From contig CAJCBY010000090.1 of assembly GCA_903960725.1 (NCBI GenBank), positions 1 through 11,055 of the forward strand: a stretch of DNA of 11,055 nt. The letters run 5' to 3'. Below the pieces are notes generated by a model. The model did not search any database, had not been told where the DNA came from, and saw nothing but the letters and a program-made list of their open reading frames with translations. This stretch comes from an uncultured Cytophagaceae bacterium (GTDB lineage: Bacteria; Bacteroidota; Bacteroidia; Cytophagales; Spirosomataceae). The position numbers and the translations under genes were made by a program. Position 1 is the first letter of the stretch, and each line of letters begins with the position of its first letter. Positions 1-6,773 of the stretch are shown here, piece after piece.

Positions 1-1
1 A

Positions 2-535
2 AGTACTTTGTTACAGATTATGGGCTTACTAATGAAAGTAGACTCCGGACAGATATACTTAGATGGGATTAGTTATGACTCATTAACCGAAAAAGATAAA
101 TCTACTTTTCGAAATCAGAAACTTGGTTTTGTATTTCAATTTCATAATCTATTAGGTGAATTTTCCTGCGAAGAGAACATCAAGTTTCCCTTGTATATAA
201 AAGGAACGAAGCTAAGTGAAGATGATGTGGCATTGTTTGAGAAAATTGTACAAACCTTAGGTATAGAACCTATTTTGAATAAATTACCCTCGCAAATATC
301 TGGTGGAGAACAACAGCGCGTCGCTGTAGCTAGAGCGTTAATTAATCGCCCTACCCTTTTATTAGCCGATGAACCCACTGGAAATTTAGATAATAAAAAT
401 GCTGAAACACTTTATGCGTTGTTTGTTGAGTTAAAAGCGGTTTGGCAGCAACGAATAATTATGGTTACTCATAATGAGAAACTAACCTCACATTCAGATC
501 AAGTTATTTATCTAAATTCCGGTCGAATCGAATAG
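2..535 (+). CDS. LolD-type ABC transporter ATP-binding protein, 5' end missing
   Basis: This is the ATPase subunit of an ABC system of the LolD/MacB class. Members power lipoprotein release from the inner membrane or MacB-like export, acting as a cytoplasmic dimer on a FtsX-like permease. The frame is already open at position 2, and the first residues S-T-L-L-Q-I-M-G-L are the tail of a Walker A loop, so roughly 40 N-terminal residues lie before the window. An internal TTG at position 8 is not the start. Visible in order: Q-loop in VFQFHNLL, signature ISGGEQQRVAVARAL, Walker B LLLADEP, D-loop GNLD and switch His in MVTHNEK, ending in a short C-terminus typical of LolD. All catalytic motifs after Walker A are intact. 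The permease gene is not in the window, so LolD versus another member of the class is not proven. A 52-bp gap separates it from miaB. Confidence 0.85.
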   Translation, partial: STLLQIMGLLMKVDSGQIYLDGISYDSLTEKDKSTFRNQKLGFVFQFHNLLGEFSCEENIKFPLYIKGTKLSEDDVALFEKIVQTLGIEPILNKLPSQISGGEQQRVAVARALINRPTLLLADEPTGNLDNKNAETLYALFVELKAVWQQRIIMVTHNEKLTSHSDQVIYLNSGRIE

Positions 536-540
536 AATTA

Positions 541-554
541 CTGCCAAAATGTCA
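541..554 (+). promoter_or_regulatory. 14-bp element shared with the groES upstream region
   Basis: CTGCCAAAATGTCA lies 33 bp before the miaB start. It differs at one base from CTGCCAAAATTTCA at 4666-4679, upstream of groES. The core TGCCA-AAA-TGTCA is a near-palindrome with TGNCA half-sites 3 bp apart, as expected for a dimeric regulator. It directly abuts the putative -7 box. The identity and symmetry are seen in the sequence; the function as an operator is inferred. Confidence 0.4.
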
Positions 555-562
555 TAAATTTG
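555..562 (+). promoter_or_regulatory. Putative miaB promoter -7 box (TAnnTTTG type)
   Basis: TAAATTTG matches the Bacteroidota primary-sigma -7 consensus TAnnTTTG exactly. It is 25 bp before the miaB ATG, giving a plausible short leader. No clear TTG -33 element is found at the expected distance upstream, so the promoter is weak by sequence or needs an activator. Confidence 0.4.
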
Positions 563-587
563 CAATCTATATTTCATTGATTGTAAA

Positions 588-2003
588 ATGCACGATTTAA
601 AAGTACTGACAAAGGAAGAGAAAGACGGATTAGATGTTCCTAGAATTTCGGAAGATCAGGTGGTGGAGAACACTTTTCTAAAAAAGGTCTATATAGAAAG
701 CTATGGCTGTCAAATGAATTTTGCAGATTCTGAAGTTGTCACTTCTATCCTACAGGAAAACGGTTATGTTACTACGTCTAACGTAAAAGATGCTCACACT
801 ATTTTATTAAATACGTGTGCAATTCGTGAGAATGCAGAGCACAAAATCCGTCACCGATTACAGGTATTTACGCATTTAAAGGCGAAGAATCCAGCATTAA
901 CAGTAGGAATTCTTGGTTGCATGGCTGAACGCTTGAAGACCAAGTTGATCGATGAAGAAAAGATTGTTGATTTAGTAGCTGGTCCTGATGCTTACCGTGA
1001 TTTACCCGCCTTATTAGAGGAAGTTTCAGATGGCCAAAAAGCGATAAATGTTTTTCTATCTCGCGAAGAAACATACGGTAATATTGAGCCAGTTCGCTTA
1101 AATTCGAACGGAGTAACTGCCATGGTTAGCATTATGCGTGGTTGTGATAACATGTGTACCTTCTGCGTTGTTCCTTACACAAGAGGACGCGAAAGATCAC
1201 GCGATCTACCATCTATTATTGCAGAGTGCACAAAATTAGTAGAACAAGGCTACCGCGAAGTTACCTTATTAGGTCAAAATGTAGATTCCTACAAATGGAC
1301 CTCTGAAGAAGGCAAACTGGTTAATTTTGCCCAATTATTAGAAGCTGTAGCCCTAGTTAATCCACTTCTTCGTGTTCGGTTCTCTACTTCCCATCCTAAA
1401 GATATTACAGATGAGGTTTTGTATACGATGAAGAAATACGATAACATCTGTAAGAATATTCACCTGCCGGCTCAAAGTGGTAGTAACCGAATTTTAGAAT
1501 TAATGAAACGTTCTTATACTCGCGAATGGTATTTAGAAAGAATTAAGTCTATTAGAGCCATTTTAGGAGAAGAATGCGGTGTATCACAAGATATGATTGC
1601 CGGTTTTTGTTCAGAGACCGAGGAAGATCACCAAGATACTTTATCCTTATTAGTTGAAGTAGAATATGACTTTGGCTATATGTTCGCCTATTCAGAACGT
1701 CCAGGAACACCCGCCGAGAAAAAGTTAACTGACGATGTTCCGGAAGATGTGAAGATGCGTCGCCTTCAAGAAATTATTGATTTACAACGCATTCATTCAG
1801 CTAAACGCAATGAAATGTGGGTAGGTAGAAGGGTGCAAGTTTTAGTAGAAGGAGATTCCAAGAAGTCGAAACTTCATCATTTTGGTAAAATAGATTCAAA
1901 TAAAGTAGTCGTATTCCCGAAAGGAAACGAAGTTAAAGGAGATTATGTTTTTGTAAATGTAACTCATTGTACATCAGGAACTTTATTAGGTGAATTATGT
2001 TAG
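588..2003 (+). CDS. miaB: tRNA-2-methylthio-N6-dimethylallyladenosine synthase MiaB
   Basis: This radical-SAM methylthiotransferase adds the 2-methylthio group to i6A37 of tRNAs reading UNN codons, in the cytoplasm. The 471-residue protein has the full three-part layout. The N-terminal UPF0004 domain (about 34-150) carries the three cluster cysteines C41 (YGCQMN), C77 ([12 protein letters not shown]) and C111 (GCMAERLK). The radical-SAM core has C186, C190 and C193 in [20 protein letters not shown], and a C-terminal TRAM domain spans about 404-471. [12 protein letters not shown] with VVPYTRGRE favours MiaB over RimO or MtaB. The ATG at 588 gives an N-terminal extension of about 30 residues before the first domain, which is common in this phylum. 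It starts the run to secG and overlaps the next gene by 7 bp, suggesting translational coupling. All key residues are present. Confidence 0.96.
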   Translation: MHDLKVLTKEEKDGLDVPRISEDQVVENTFLKKVYIESYGCQMNFADSEVVTSILQENGYVTTSNVKDAHTILLNTCAIRENAEHKIRHRLQVFTHLKAKNPALTVGILGCMAERLKTKLIDEEKIVDLVAGPDAYRDLPALLEEVSDGQKAINVFLSREETYGNIEPVRLNSNGVTAMVSIMRGCDNMCTFCVVPYTRGRERSRDLPSIIAECTKLVEQGYREVTLLGQNVDSYKWTSEEGKLVNFAQLLEAVALVNPLLRVRFSTSHPKDITDEVLYTMKKYDNICKNIHLPAQSGSNRILELMKRSYTREWYLERIKSIRAILGEECGVSQDMIAGFCSETEEDHQDTLSLLVEVEYDFGYMFAYSERPGTPAEKKLTDDVPEDVKMRRLQEIIDLQRIHSAKRNEMWVGRRVQVLVEGDSKKSKLHHFGKIDSNKVVVFPKGNEVKGDYVFVNVTHCTSGTLLGELC

Positions 2004-3283
2004 ATAACAATCATCTTGCTAGTATAAAAGCACGTTTTGGGATTATTGGAAATGCTCCTGCCCTCTTGCGTGCCATCTCGGTAGCCGAGCAGGTTGCTGC
2101 TACAGATATGACCGTTTTAATTACCGGTGAAAGTGGTTCAGGAAAAGAATCTTTTTCTAAAATCATTCATTCACTTTCTAAACGCAAACACGGTGCCTTT
2201 ATCGCGGTGAACTGCGGAGCTATTCCTGAAGGAACTATTGATTCTGAATTATTTGGTCATGAAAAAGGTTCATTTACGGGTGCCATTGAGGCGCGTAAAG
2301 GGTATTTCGAAGTAACAGATGGAGGAACCATTTTTCTAGATGAAATTGCCGAAATGCCCTTAGGCACACAAGCTCGATTATTGCGTGTACTTGAAAACGG
2401 TGAATTTTACCGGGTAGGTTCTTCTAAAGTGCAGAAAACAAATGCTCGGGTTGTAGCTGCCACTAATTTGAACTTACAACAAGCCATAGAAAAAGGGAAG
2501 TTCAGAGAAGATTTGTATTATCGATTAAGTACCGTCCCTATCTATGTACCCCCTTTACGCGAGCGTGGCGATGATATTGAGTTGTTATTTAGAAAGTTTA
2601 CTACTGATTTTTCTGAGTCACATCGGGTAAAACCGATCATGCTGACAAAAGAAGCGAAAGACTTACTTCAAAAACAGCGTTTCCCAGGCAATATTCGTCA
2701 ATTAAAAAATTTAGCAGAACAAATTTCTGTGTTGGAATTAGGCGATCGAATTATTGATGAGCTTCAATTACAGTATTATTTGGACTTCAATGAGCCCAAA
2801 CTAGGCAATTCAGTAGTAAAGACAGATACTTTTTCAGGTCCTGAGGGTATGAATGAACGTGAAATATTATACAAGATTCTATTCGATCTAAAGCGAGATG
2901 TTACCGAACTGAAAAAGATATTGTTAAAAGTGGTAGAATCAGATCAGTCCAAGGCCTATGAGATACTTCATGATAATATGGCCATTTTTGAAGATGTCAG
3001 AAATCATACAGAGTTAAACAATCTTTCTACTGGATTATCACTTCCTATTCATGAGCAAGAAGAAACAAAGTTTACCGAAGAACCGATAGATTCTTCATTT
3101 GAAGAGATTATTCTACCTGCTAATGATGTTACCTTGTCTTTGGAAAAACAGGAAAAAGAAATTATTATTCGTGCGCTGAAGAAAAATAAGAATAAACGTA
3201 AATACGCTGCAAAAGATCTTGGAATATCAGAGCGTACATTATACCGTAAAATCAAACAATATGATTTGGAAGAAATGGAGTAA
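1997..3283 (+). CDS. Sigma-54-dependent AAA+ transcriptional activator without sensor domain
   Basis: This is a bacterial enhancer-binding protein that uses ATP hydrolysis to open sigma-54 RNA polymerase promoters. The AAA+ domain begins almost at the N-terminus. Walker A is GESGSGKE (44-51), the sigma-54 contact loop is GSFTGA (91-96, Ser where most have Ala), and Walker B is in GGTIFLDEI (109-117). Next come the Arg-finger region REDLYYRL (170-177) with [11 protein letters not shown], and the FPGNIRQL segment (229-236). A Fis-type HTH lies at about 383-428 ([19 protein letters not shown]). There is no receiver, GAF or PAS domain before the ATPase. Instead a linker of about 110 residues (268-380), with a predicted amphipathic helix at 285-315, joins ATPase and HTH. 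The ATG at 1997 overlaps the miaB stop. The target is unknown; the sigma-54-like element before groES nearby is a candidate. The family is certain, the target is inferred. Confidence 0.93.
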   Translation: MLDNNHLASIKARFGIIGNAPALLRAISVAEQVAATDMTVLITGESGSGKESFSKIIHSLSKRKHGAFIAVNCGAIPEGTIDSELFGHEKGSFTGAIEARKGYFEVTDGGTIFLDEIAEMPLGTQARLLRVLENGEFYRVGSSKVQKTNARVVAATNLNLQQAIEKGKFREDLYYRLSTVPIYVPPLRERGDDIELLFRKFTTDFSESHRVKPIMLTKEAKDLLQKQRFPGNIRQLKNLAEQISVLELGDRIIDELQLQYYLDFNEPKLGNSVVKTDTFSGPEGMNEREILYKILFDLKRDVTELKKILLKVVESDQSKAYEILHDNMAIFEDVRNHTELNNLSTGLSLPIHEQEETKFTEEPIDSSFEEIILPANDVTLSLEKQEKEIIIRALKKNKNKRKYAAKDLGISERTLYRKIKQYDLEEME

Positions 3284-3767
3284 TTTTTTTGTTATTATTG
3301 CAACAATCATTGGCTTATCCTCATGCTACAGTTTCAAAGGAGCTAGCTTAGATGCTAATTTAAAGACAATTGAAATTAGTAATATACGAATGGAAACAGC
3401 TGGAGGTCCGGCAAATTTAAGTTTAGACTTAAATGAAAAATTAAAAGAATATTTCCAACGTAATACGGCCCTTAAAATCACAAATAAGAATCCAGATTTA
3501 TTGTTGGAAGGAAGAATAGTGGGTTATGAATTAACACCTCAGGCTCCTACAGGAGATGATAAAGCTGGCCTTAACCGGCTTACCTTACGAGTGGAATTTA
3601 AACTAACGAATCGTTTAGATGAGGAGAAAAATTTCGAGCAGGAATTCTCATTCTACCAAGATTTCCCACAAAGTCAAACCCTGTCACAAGTAGAAAAGGC
3701 GTTGATCCCTAAGTTAGTAGACCAAATTATATTAGATTTGTTTAACAAAATTGCAGGGGACTGGTAG
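3261..3767 (+). CDS. lptE: LptE family LPS-assembly lipoprotein
   Basis: This outer-membrane lipoprotein partners the LptD barrel and delivers lipopolysaccharide to the cell surface. The start chosen is ATG 3261, giving 168 residues. It places a textbook type II signal first: basic M-I-W-K-K-W, a hydrophobic core FFVIIATIIG and lipobox LSSC with C22 as the lipidated cysteine. The same frame is open from 3219, but that would put 14 polar residues before the signal. After C22 come YSFKG, a typical opening for this Bacteroidota family, then a mixed alpha/beta stretch with ISNIRMETAGGPANLS and a Leu-rich C-terminus ending LFNKIAGDW. The first 23 bp lie inside the end of the sigma-54 activator gene in another frame, so translation is probably coupled. 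Sequence conservation in LptE is low, so the call rests on lipobox, length, overall pattern and position. Confidence 0.85.
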   Translation: MIWKKWSNFFVIIATIIGLSSCYSFKGASLDANLKTIEISNIRMETAGGPANLSLDLNEKLKEYFQRNTALKITNKNPDLLLEGRIVGYELTPQAPTGDDKAGLNRLTLRVEFKLTNRLDEEKNFEQEFSFYQDFPQSQTLSQVEKALIPKLVDQIILDLFNKIAGDW

Positions 3768-3774
3768 AATCGAT

Positions 3775-4296
3775 ATGTCAAAAGCACAGAAACTTTGGTT
3801 CTTATTAAATAAGATAGATCGTTCAGATCAGCAGGAACTGAATCAGGATAAGATACTTTACCCTTATTTCTATTTGCTCCATTGGAATGAGCGGTTTTCC
3901 TTATTAAAGCAACAAAAAATTGCCTTGCAATCAGCTCAACGCAGACAGTATTTCCACTCTATTTATGATATATCGGACGAAGTAACTGAACTAATCGAAA
4001 CGATACCTGCTGAAGAGATTAAGGCTTTACAAGATTCGCTAATTGATCAATTCATTTTAAATCAACCTACACTTTCTCGGCCTAAAAAGACGGATTTAGA
4101 TGATTCTATCCAAACAGATTTATCTGAGGTAGAATTAAGTTTACCCGTTTCAGAAACAGTGGCTATCCTACTTGCAAAACAAGGTAAATATTTACAAGCG
4201 ATCGAATTATATGAGAAGTTAAGTTTGATAAAACCTGAAAAAAGGGTTTACTTTGCATCTCGAATTTTAGAATTACAAAATATATTAACAGAATAA
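3775..4296 (+). CDS. Conserved small protein with one C-terminal TPR-like motif
   Basis: This is a 173-residue soluble protein of unknown function. It has no signal peptide or membrane segment. The N-terminal part (1-100) is helical and rich in Gln, Leu and aromatic residues, with YPYFYLLHWNERFSLLKQQ. A Ser/Asp/Thr-rich linker follows (about 105-125). The C-terminal 45 residues, AILLAKQGKYLQAIELYEKL followed by KPEKRVYFASRILEL, read as a single TPR-like helical hairpin. ATG 3775 is preferred, 7 bp after the lptE stop. An in-frame TTG at 3751 overlapping lptE is less likely. I associate proteins of this shape with the slot between lptE and secG in Bacteroidota, which suggests a link to envelope biogenesis or secretion. 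The sequence alone gives no biochemical role. Confidence 0.75.
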   Translation: MSKAQKLWFLLNKIDRSDQQELNQDKILYPYFYLLHWNERFSLLKQQKIALQSAQRRQYFHSIYDISDEVTELIETIPAEEIKALQDSLIDQFILNQPTLSRPKKTDLDDSIQTDLSEVELSLPVSETVAILLAKQGKYLQAIELYEKLSLIKPEKRVYFASRILELQNILTE

Positions 4297-4298
4297 CT

Positions 4299-4640
4299 AT
4301 GTTTACTTTATTGATTTCATTGATTGTTATTTTCTCAGCACTACTAATTGTGCTTATTTTAGTACAAAATCCCAAAGGTGGTGGCATTAGTGGTGAGTTT
4401 TCGTCCTCTGGTGCAACTCAAATGTTTGGTGTTCAAAAAACAGGGGACTTAGTGGAGCAATTAACTTGGGGTTTTTCTGTTGCTATATTAGTGTTAGTAT
4501 TAGTTTCTAATTTTACTATTGCTGGAACGAAAGAGACGTCAACATCAGTTAATGTGGAAAAAGCGGCTTCAAAAGCAGTACCCGTTGCGCCTGCATCAGC
4601 TCCTGCAACTACCCCTGCTCCTGCAGTGCCGAAACAGTAG
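4299..4640 (+). CDS. secG: Preprotein translocase subunit SecG
   Basis: This is a small inner-membrane subunit that stimulates SecYEG-SecA protein export. The 113-residue protein shows the family pattern: TM1 at 1-22, then the conserved cytoplasmic loop QNPKGGGISGEF (23-34) continuing SSGATQMFGVQKTGD, then TM2 at about 57-75. The C-terminal tail (about 76-113) is extended, low-complexity and rich in Ala, Pro, Thr and Val. Such tails are common in Bacteroidota SecG and account for the length beyond the two-helix core. ATG 4299 is 2 bp after the preceding stop, so it is co-translated with the upstream gene. It is the last gene of the run beginning at miaB. The inverted repeat at 4667-4695 downstream could serve as its terminator. 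Confidence 0.93.
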   Translation: MFTLLISLIVIFSALLIVLILVQNPKGGGISGEFSSSGATQMFGVQKTGDLVEQLTWGFSVAILVLVLVSNFTIAGTKETSTSVNVEKAASKAVPVAPASAPATTPAPAVPKQ

Positions 4641-4665
4641 TATTACTGACTATAGCTTACTTATA

Positions 4666-4679
4666 CTGCCAAAATTTCA
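4666..4679 (+). promoter_or_regulatory. 14-bp element shared with the miaB upstream region
   Basis: CTGCCAAAATTTCA matches CTGCCAAAATGTCA at 541-554 in 13 of 14 positions. Here it also forms the left arm of the inverted repeat 4667-4695 and ends 11 bp before the sigma-54-like -24 box. Two near-identical copies before two different transcription units in 11 kb suggest a common regulator; that function is inferred. Confidence 0.4.
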
Positions 4680-4695
4680 GCAATGGATTTTGGCA
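4667..4695 (+). repeat. Perfect 9-bp inverted repeat upstream of groES
   Basis: TGCCAAAAT (4667-4675) and ATTTTGGCA (4687-4695) are exact reverse complements separated by 11 bp. The right arm runs into the sigma-54-like -24 box at 4691. It may be an operator for groESL or, since it is followed by TTATTATT, a weak terminator for secG. The symmetry is certain, the role is not. It does not match the CIRCE heat-shock operator. Confidence 0.6.
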
Positions 4696-4706
4696 TTATT
4701 ATTGTA
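4691..4706 (+). promoter_or_regulatory. Putative sigma-54 -24/-12 promoter for groESL
   Basis: TGGCATTATTATTGTA aligns without gaps to the sigma-54 consensus TGGCACRNNNNTTGCW. The -24 GG (4692-4693) and the TTG of the -12 box (4702-4704) are at the correct spacing. The deviations are T for C at consensus position 6 and T for the usually conserved C of the -12 GC. Transcription would start near 4717, giving a leader of about 53 nt. A competing reading is a primary-sigma -7-like box TGACTTTG at 4709-4716. Confidence 0.45.
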
Positions 4707-4718
4707 TATGACTTTGTA

Positions 4719-4732
4719 CCATGTTCGCATGG
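4719..4732 (+). promoter_or_regulatory. UUCG hairpin in the groES leader
   Basis: CCATG-TTCG-CATGG forms a perfect 5-bp stem with a UUCG tetraloop. If transcription starts near 4717, the hairpin would cap the 5' end of the groESL mRNA. It lacks a T-tract, so it is not a terminator. A role in mRNA stability or temperature response is only inferred. From the hairpin to the groES ATG the leader is A/T-rich and unstructured by eye. Confidence 0.45.
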
Positions 4733-4769
4733 AAGTATAATCTCTAATTTAAAATTAAATTTATAACAC

Positions 4770-5048
4770 ATGTCAAATTTAAGTATTAAGCCCTTAGCGG
4801 ATCGGGTTGTTGTAGAACCAGCTCAAGCTGAAGAAAAAACAGCATTTGGTATTATTATTCCTGACACAGCGAAAGAGAAACCACAAAAAGGAACAATCGT
4901 AGCGGTAGGAAATGGAAAGAAAGACGAGCCTATTACTGTTAAAGTAGGTGATTCTGTATTGTATGGTAAATACTCAGGTACAGAAATCACTATAGACGGT
5001 AAAGATTACCTAATCATGCGTGAGTCTGACATTTTTGCAGTTTTATAA
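4770..5048 (+). CDS. groES: Co-chaperonin GroES
   Basis: This is the heptameric 10-kDa lid that closes the GroEL folding chamber in the cytoplasm. The 92-residue protein has the expected length and landmarks: the opening [14 protein letters not shown], the mobile loop at about 17-33 ([12 protein letters not shown]) with hydrophobic tripeptide III at 28-30 that docks on GroEL, then [10 protein letters not shown], and the closing [13 protein letters not shown]. The ATG at 4770 is preceded by an A/T-rich leader without Shine-Dalgarno sequence. groEL follows after 29 bp, the usual bicistronic arrangement. The promoter region upstream carries an inverted repeat and a sigma-54-like element rather than CIRCE. 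Confidence 0.97.
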   Translation: MSNLSIKPLADRVVVEPAQAEEKTAFGIIIPDTAKEKPQKGTIVAVGNGKKDEPITVKVGDSVLYGKYSGTEITIDGKDYLIMRESDIFAVL

Positions 5049-5077
5049 TTTTAACACAACATTAATTACAAAATAAT

Positions 5078-6709
5078 ATGGCAAAGGAACTATTTTTCGA
5101 CAGCGAAGCGCGCGAAAAAATGAAGAGAGGGGTTGATACCCTTGCAAACGCAGTTAAAGTAACGTTAGGACCTAAAGGTCGTAATGTTATTATTGATAAA
5201 AAATTTGGCTCCCCATCGATTACAAAGGATGGTGTATCTGTAGCGAAAGAAATTGAATTAGAGGACGCTGTGGAAAACATGGGTGCTCAATTAGTAAAAG
5301 AAGTAGCGTCTAAAACAGCTGATCAAGCAGGTGATGGTACTACAACGGCTACCGTTCTAGCTCAATCAATCTATACAATCGGTTCTAAAAACGTTGCTGC
5401 TGGTGCAAATCCAATGGATTTAAAGCGCGGTATCGAGAAAGCGGTAGACGCTATCGTTTCAGATTTGAAAAAACAATCTCGTGCGATTACTACTTCAAAA
5501 GAAATCGCTCAGGTAGCTACAATCTCTGCAAACAATGACTCAGAAATCGGTACAATGATTTCTTCAGCGATGGAGAAAGTGGGTCGTGAAGGTGTTATTA
5601 CGGTAGAAGAAGCTCGTGGTACGGAAACAGAGGTAAAAACGGTAGAAGGTATGCAATTCGACCGTGGATATTTATCTGCCTACTTCGTTACCAATACAGA
5701 CAAAATGGAGGTTGAATTAGAAAAGCCATTCATTTTGATCTCTGAGAAAAAAGTTTCTTCAATGAAGGAATTACTTCCAGTATTAGAAGCAGTAGCTCAA
5801 ACAGGTCGTCCCCTATTGATCATCTCTGAAGATGTAGATGGAGAAGCTTTAGCTACTTTGGTAGTAAATAAAATGCGCGGTGCATTGAAAGTGGCTGCTG
5901 TAAAAGCTCCAGGTTTCGGTGATCGTCGTAAAGCAATGCTAGAAGATATCGCTATCTTAACTGGTGGAACGGTTATCGCTGAAGAGCGTGGATTCAAATT
6001 AGAAAATGCAACAATCGAATATTTAGGTCAGGCAGAAAAAGTAATCATTGACAAAGACAATACGACTATTGTAAATGGTGCTGGATCGAAAGACAATATC
6101 GAAAATCGCGTTAACCAGATCAAAGCTCAGATCGAGAATACTACGTCTGATTACGATCGTGAGAAATTACAAGAGCGTTTAGCTAAATTATCAGGTGGTG
6201 TGGCTATTCTTTACATCGGTGCTGCTACGGAAGTGGAGATGAAAGAGAAGAAAGACCGCGTTGATGATGCTTTGCACGCAACACGCGCTGCTGTAGAAGA
6301 AGGTATCGTAGCTGGTGGTGGTGTCGCACTTATTCGCGCTATCCAATCATTAGATAAATTAAAAGGTGAGAATGAAGATCAATTAACAGGGATCAACATT
6401 ATTCGTCAAGCTGTAGAATCACCATTACGTACAATCGTTGCAAATGCAGGTGGTGAGGGTTCTGTAGTTATCAATGCAGTTAAGGCAGGAAAAGATGATT
6501 TCGGTTACAATGCACGCGAAGATAAATATGAAAATATGATTGCCGCGGGTATTATTGACCCTACTAAGGTTACACGTTTAGCTTTGGAAAATGCAGCATC
6601 TATCGCAGGCTTGTTGTTAACAACAGAATGTGTGATAGCTGACAAACCAGCAAGTGAACCAGCTCACGGACATGGCCAAGGTGGCGGTGGAATGGGTGGA
6701 ATGATGTAA
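5078..6709 (+). CDS. groEL: Chaperonin GroEL
   Basis: This is the 60-kDa chaperonin, a double seven-membered ring that folds proteins by ATP-driven encapsulation with GroES. The 543-residue protein is full length. The equatorial domain carries the nucleotide motifs TLGPKGRNV (29-37) and [11 protein letters not shown] (84-94) with catalytic D86. Apical-domain landmarks include [13 protein letters not shown] and [14 protein letters not shown], and the return to the equatorial domain includes [15 protein letters not shown]. The C-terminus ends in a Gly/Met-rich tail ([11 protein letters not shown]) preceded by HGHG, which is typical. Codon choice is regular, as expected for a highly expressed gene. 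A strong terminator begins 21 bp after the stop. This appears to be the housekeeping copy; no second copy is visible in the window. Confidence 0.99.
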   Translation: MAKELFFDSEAREKMKRGVDTLANAVKVTLGPKGRNVIIDKKFGSPSITKDGVSVAKEIELEDAVENMGAQLVKEVASKTADQAGDGTTTATVLAQSIYTIGSKNVAAGANPMDLKRGIEKAVDAIVSDLKKQSRAITTSKEIAQVATISANNDSEIGTMISSAMEKVGREGVITVEEARGTETEVKTVEGMQFDRGYLSAYFVTNTDKMEVELEKPFILISEKKVSSMKELLPVLEAVAQTGRPLLIISEDVDGEALATLVVNKMRGALKVAAVKAPGFGDRRKAMLEDIAILTGGTVIAEERGFKLENATIEYLGQAEKVIIDKDNTTIVNGAGSKDNIENRVNQIKAQIENTTSDYDREKLQERLAKLSGGVAILYIGAATEVEMKEKKDRVDDALHATRAAVEEGIVAGGGVALIRAIQSLDKLKGENEDQLTGINIIRQAVESPLRTIVANAGGEGSVVINAVKAGKDDFGYNAREDKYENMIAAGIIDPTKVTRLALENAASIAGLLLTTECVIADKPASEPAHGHGQGGGGMGGMM

Positions 6710-6730
6710 TTTTAATTAGATTAATCCTTG

Positions 6731-6761
6731 AAAACTCCCCATATTTGGGGAGTTTTTTTTT
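6731..6761 (+). terminator. Intrinsic terminator after groEL
   Basis: An 11-bp perfect stem (6731-6741 with 6746-6756; GC-rich core CTCCCCA/TGGGGAG) with a 4-nt loop TATT is followed by a run of nine T from 6753. This is a strong Rho-independent terminator for groESL. It ends only 12 bp before the next ATG. Confidence 0.93.
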
Positions 6762-6773
6762 GAATTATAGCTT

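Noticed and set aside
549..564. Sigma-54 promoter before miaB (TGTCATAAATTTGCA)
   Set aside because: The spacing between TGTCA and TTGCA is one base too short and GG of the -24 box is not conserved; the TAAATTTG -7 box explains the region better.
3751..3774. TTG start for the TPR-like protein, overlapping lptE
   Set aside because: An ATG 8 codons downstream at 3775 gives a normal start after the lptE stop; the extra residues look non-homologous.
4519..4740. Small + strand open frame overlapping the secG tail and the groES promoter region
   Set aside because: It is an alternate-frame reading of the Ala/Pro-rich secG tail running into the intergenic DNA, giving Gln/Leu-rich low-complexity peptide with no family features.
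4641..4769. CIRCE/HrcA operator upstream of groES
   Set aside because: No TTAGCACTC-N9-GAGTGCTAA or close variant is present; the inverted repeat found has unrelated arms and an 11-bp spacer.
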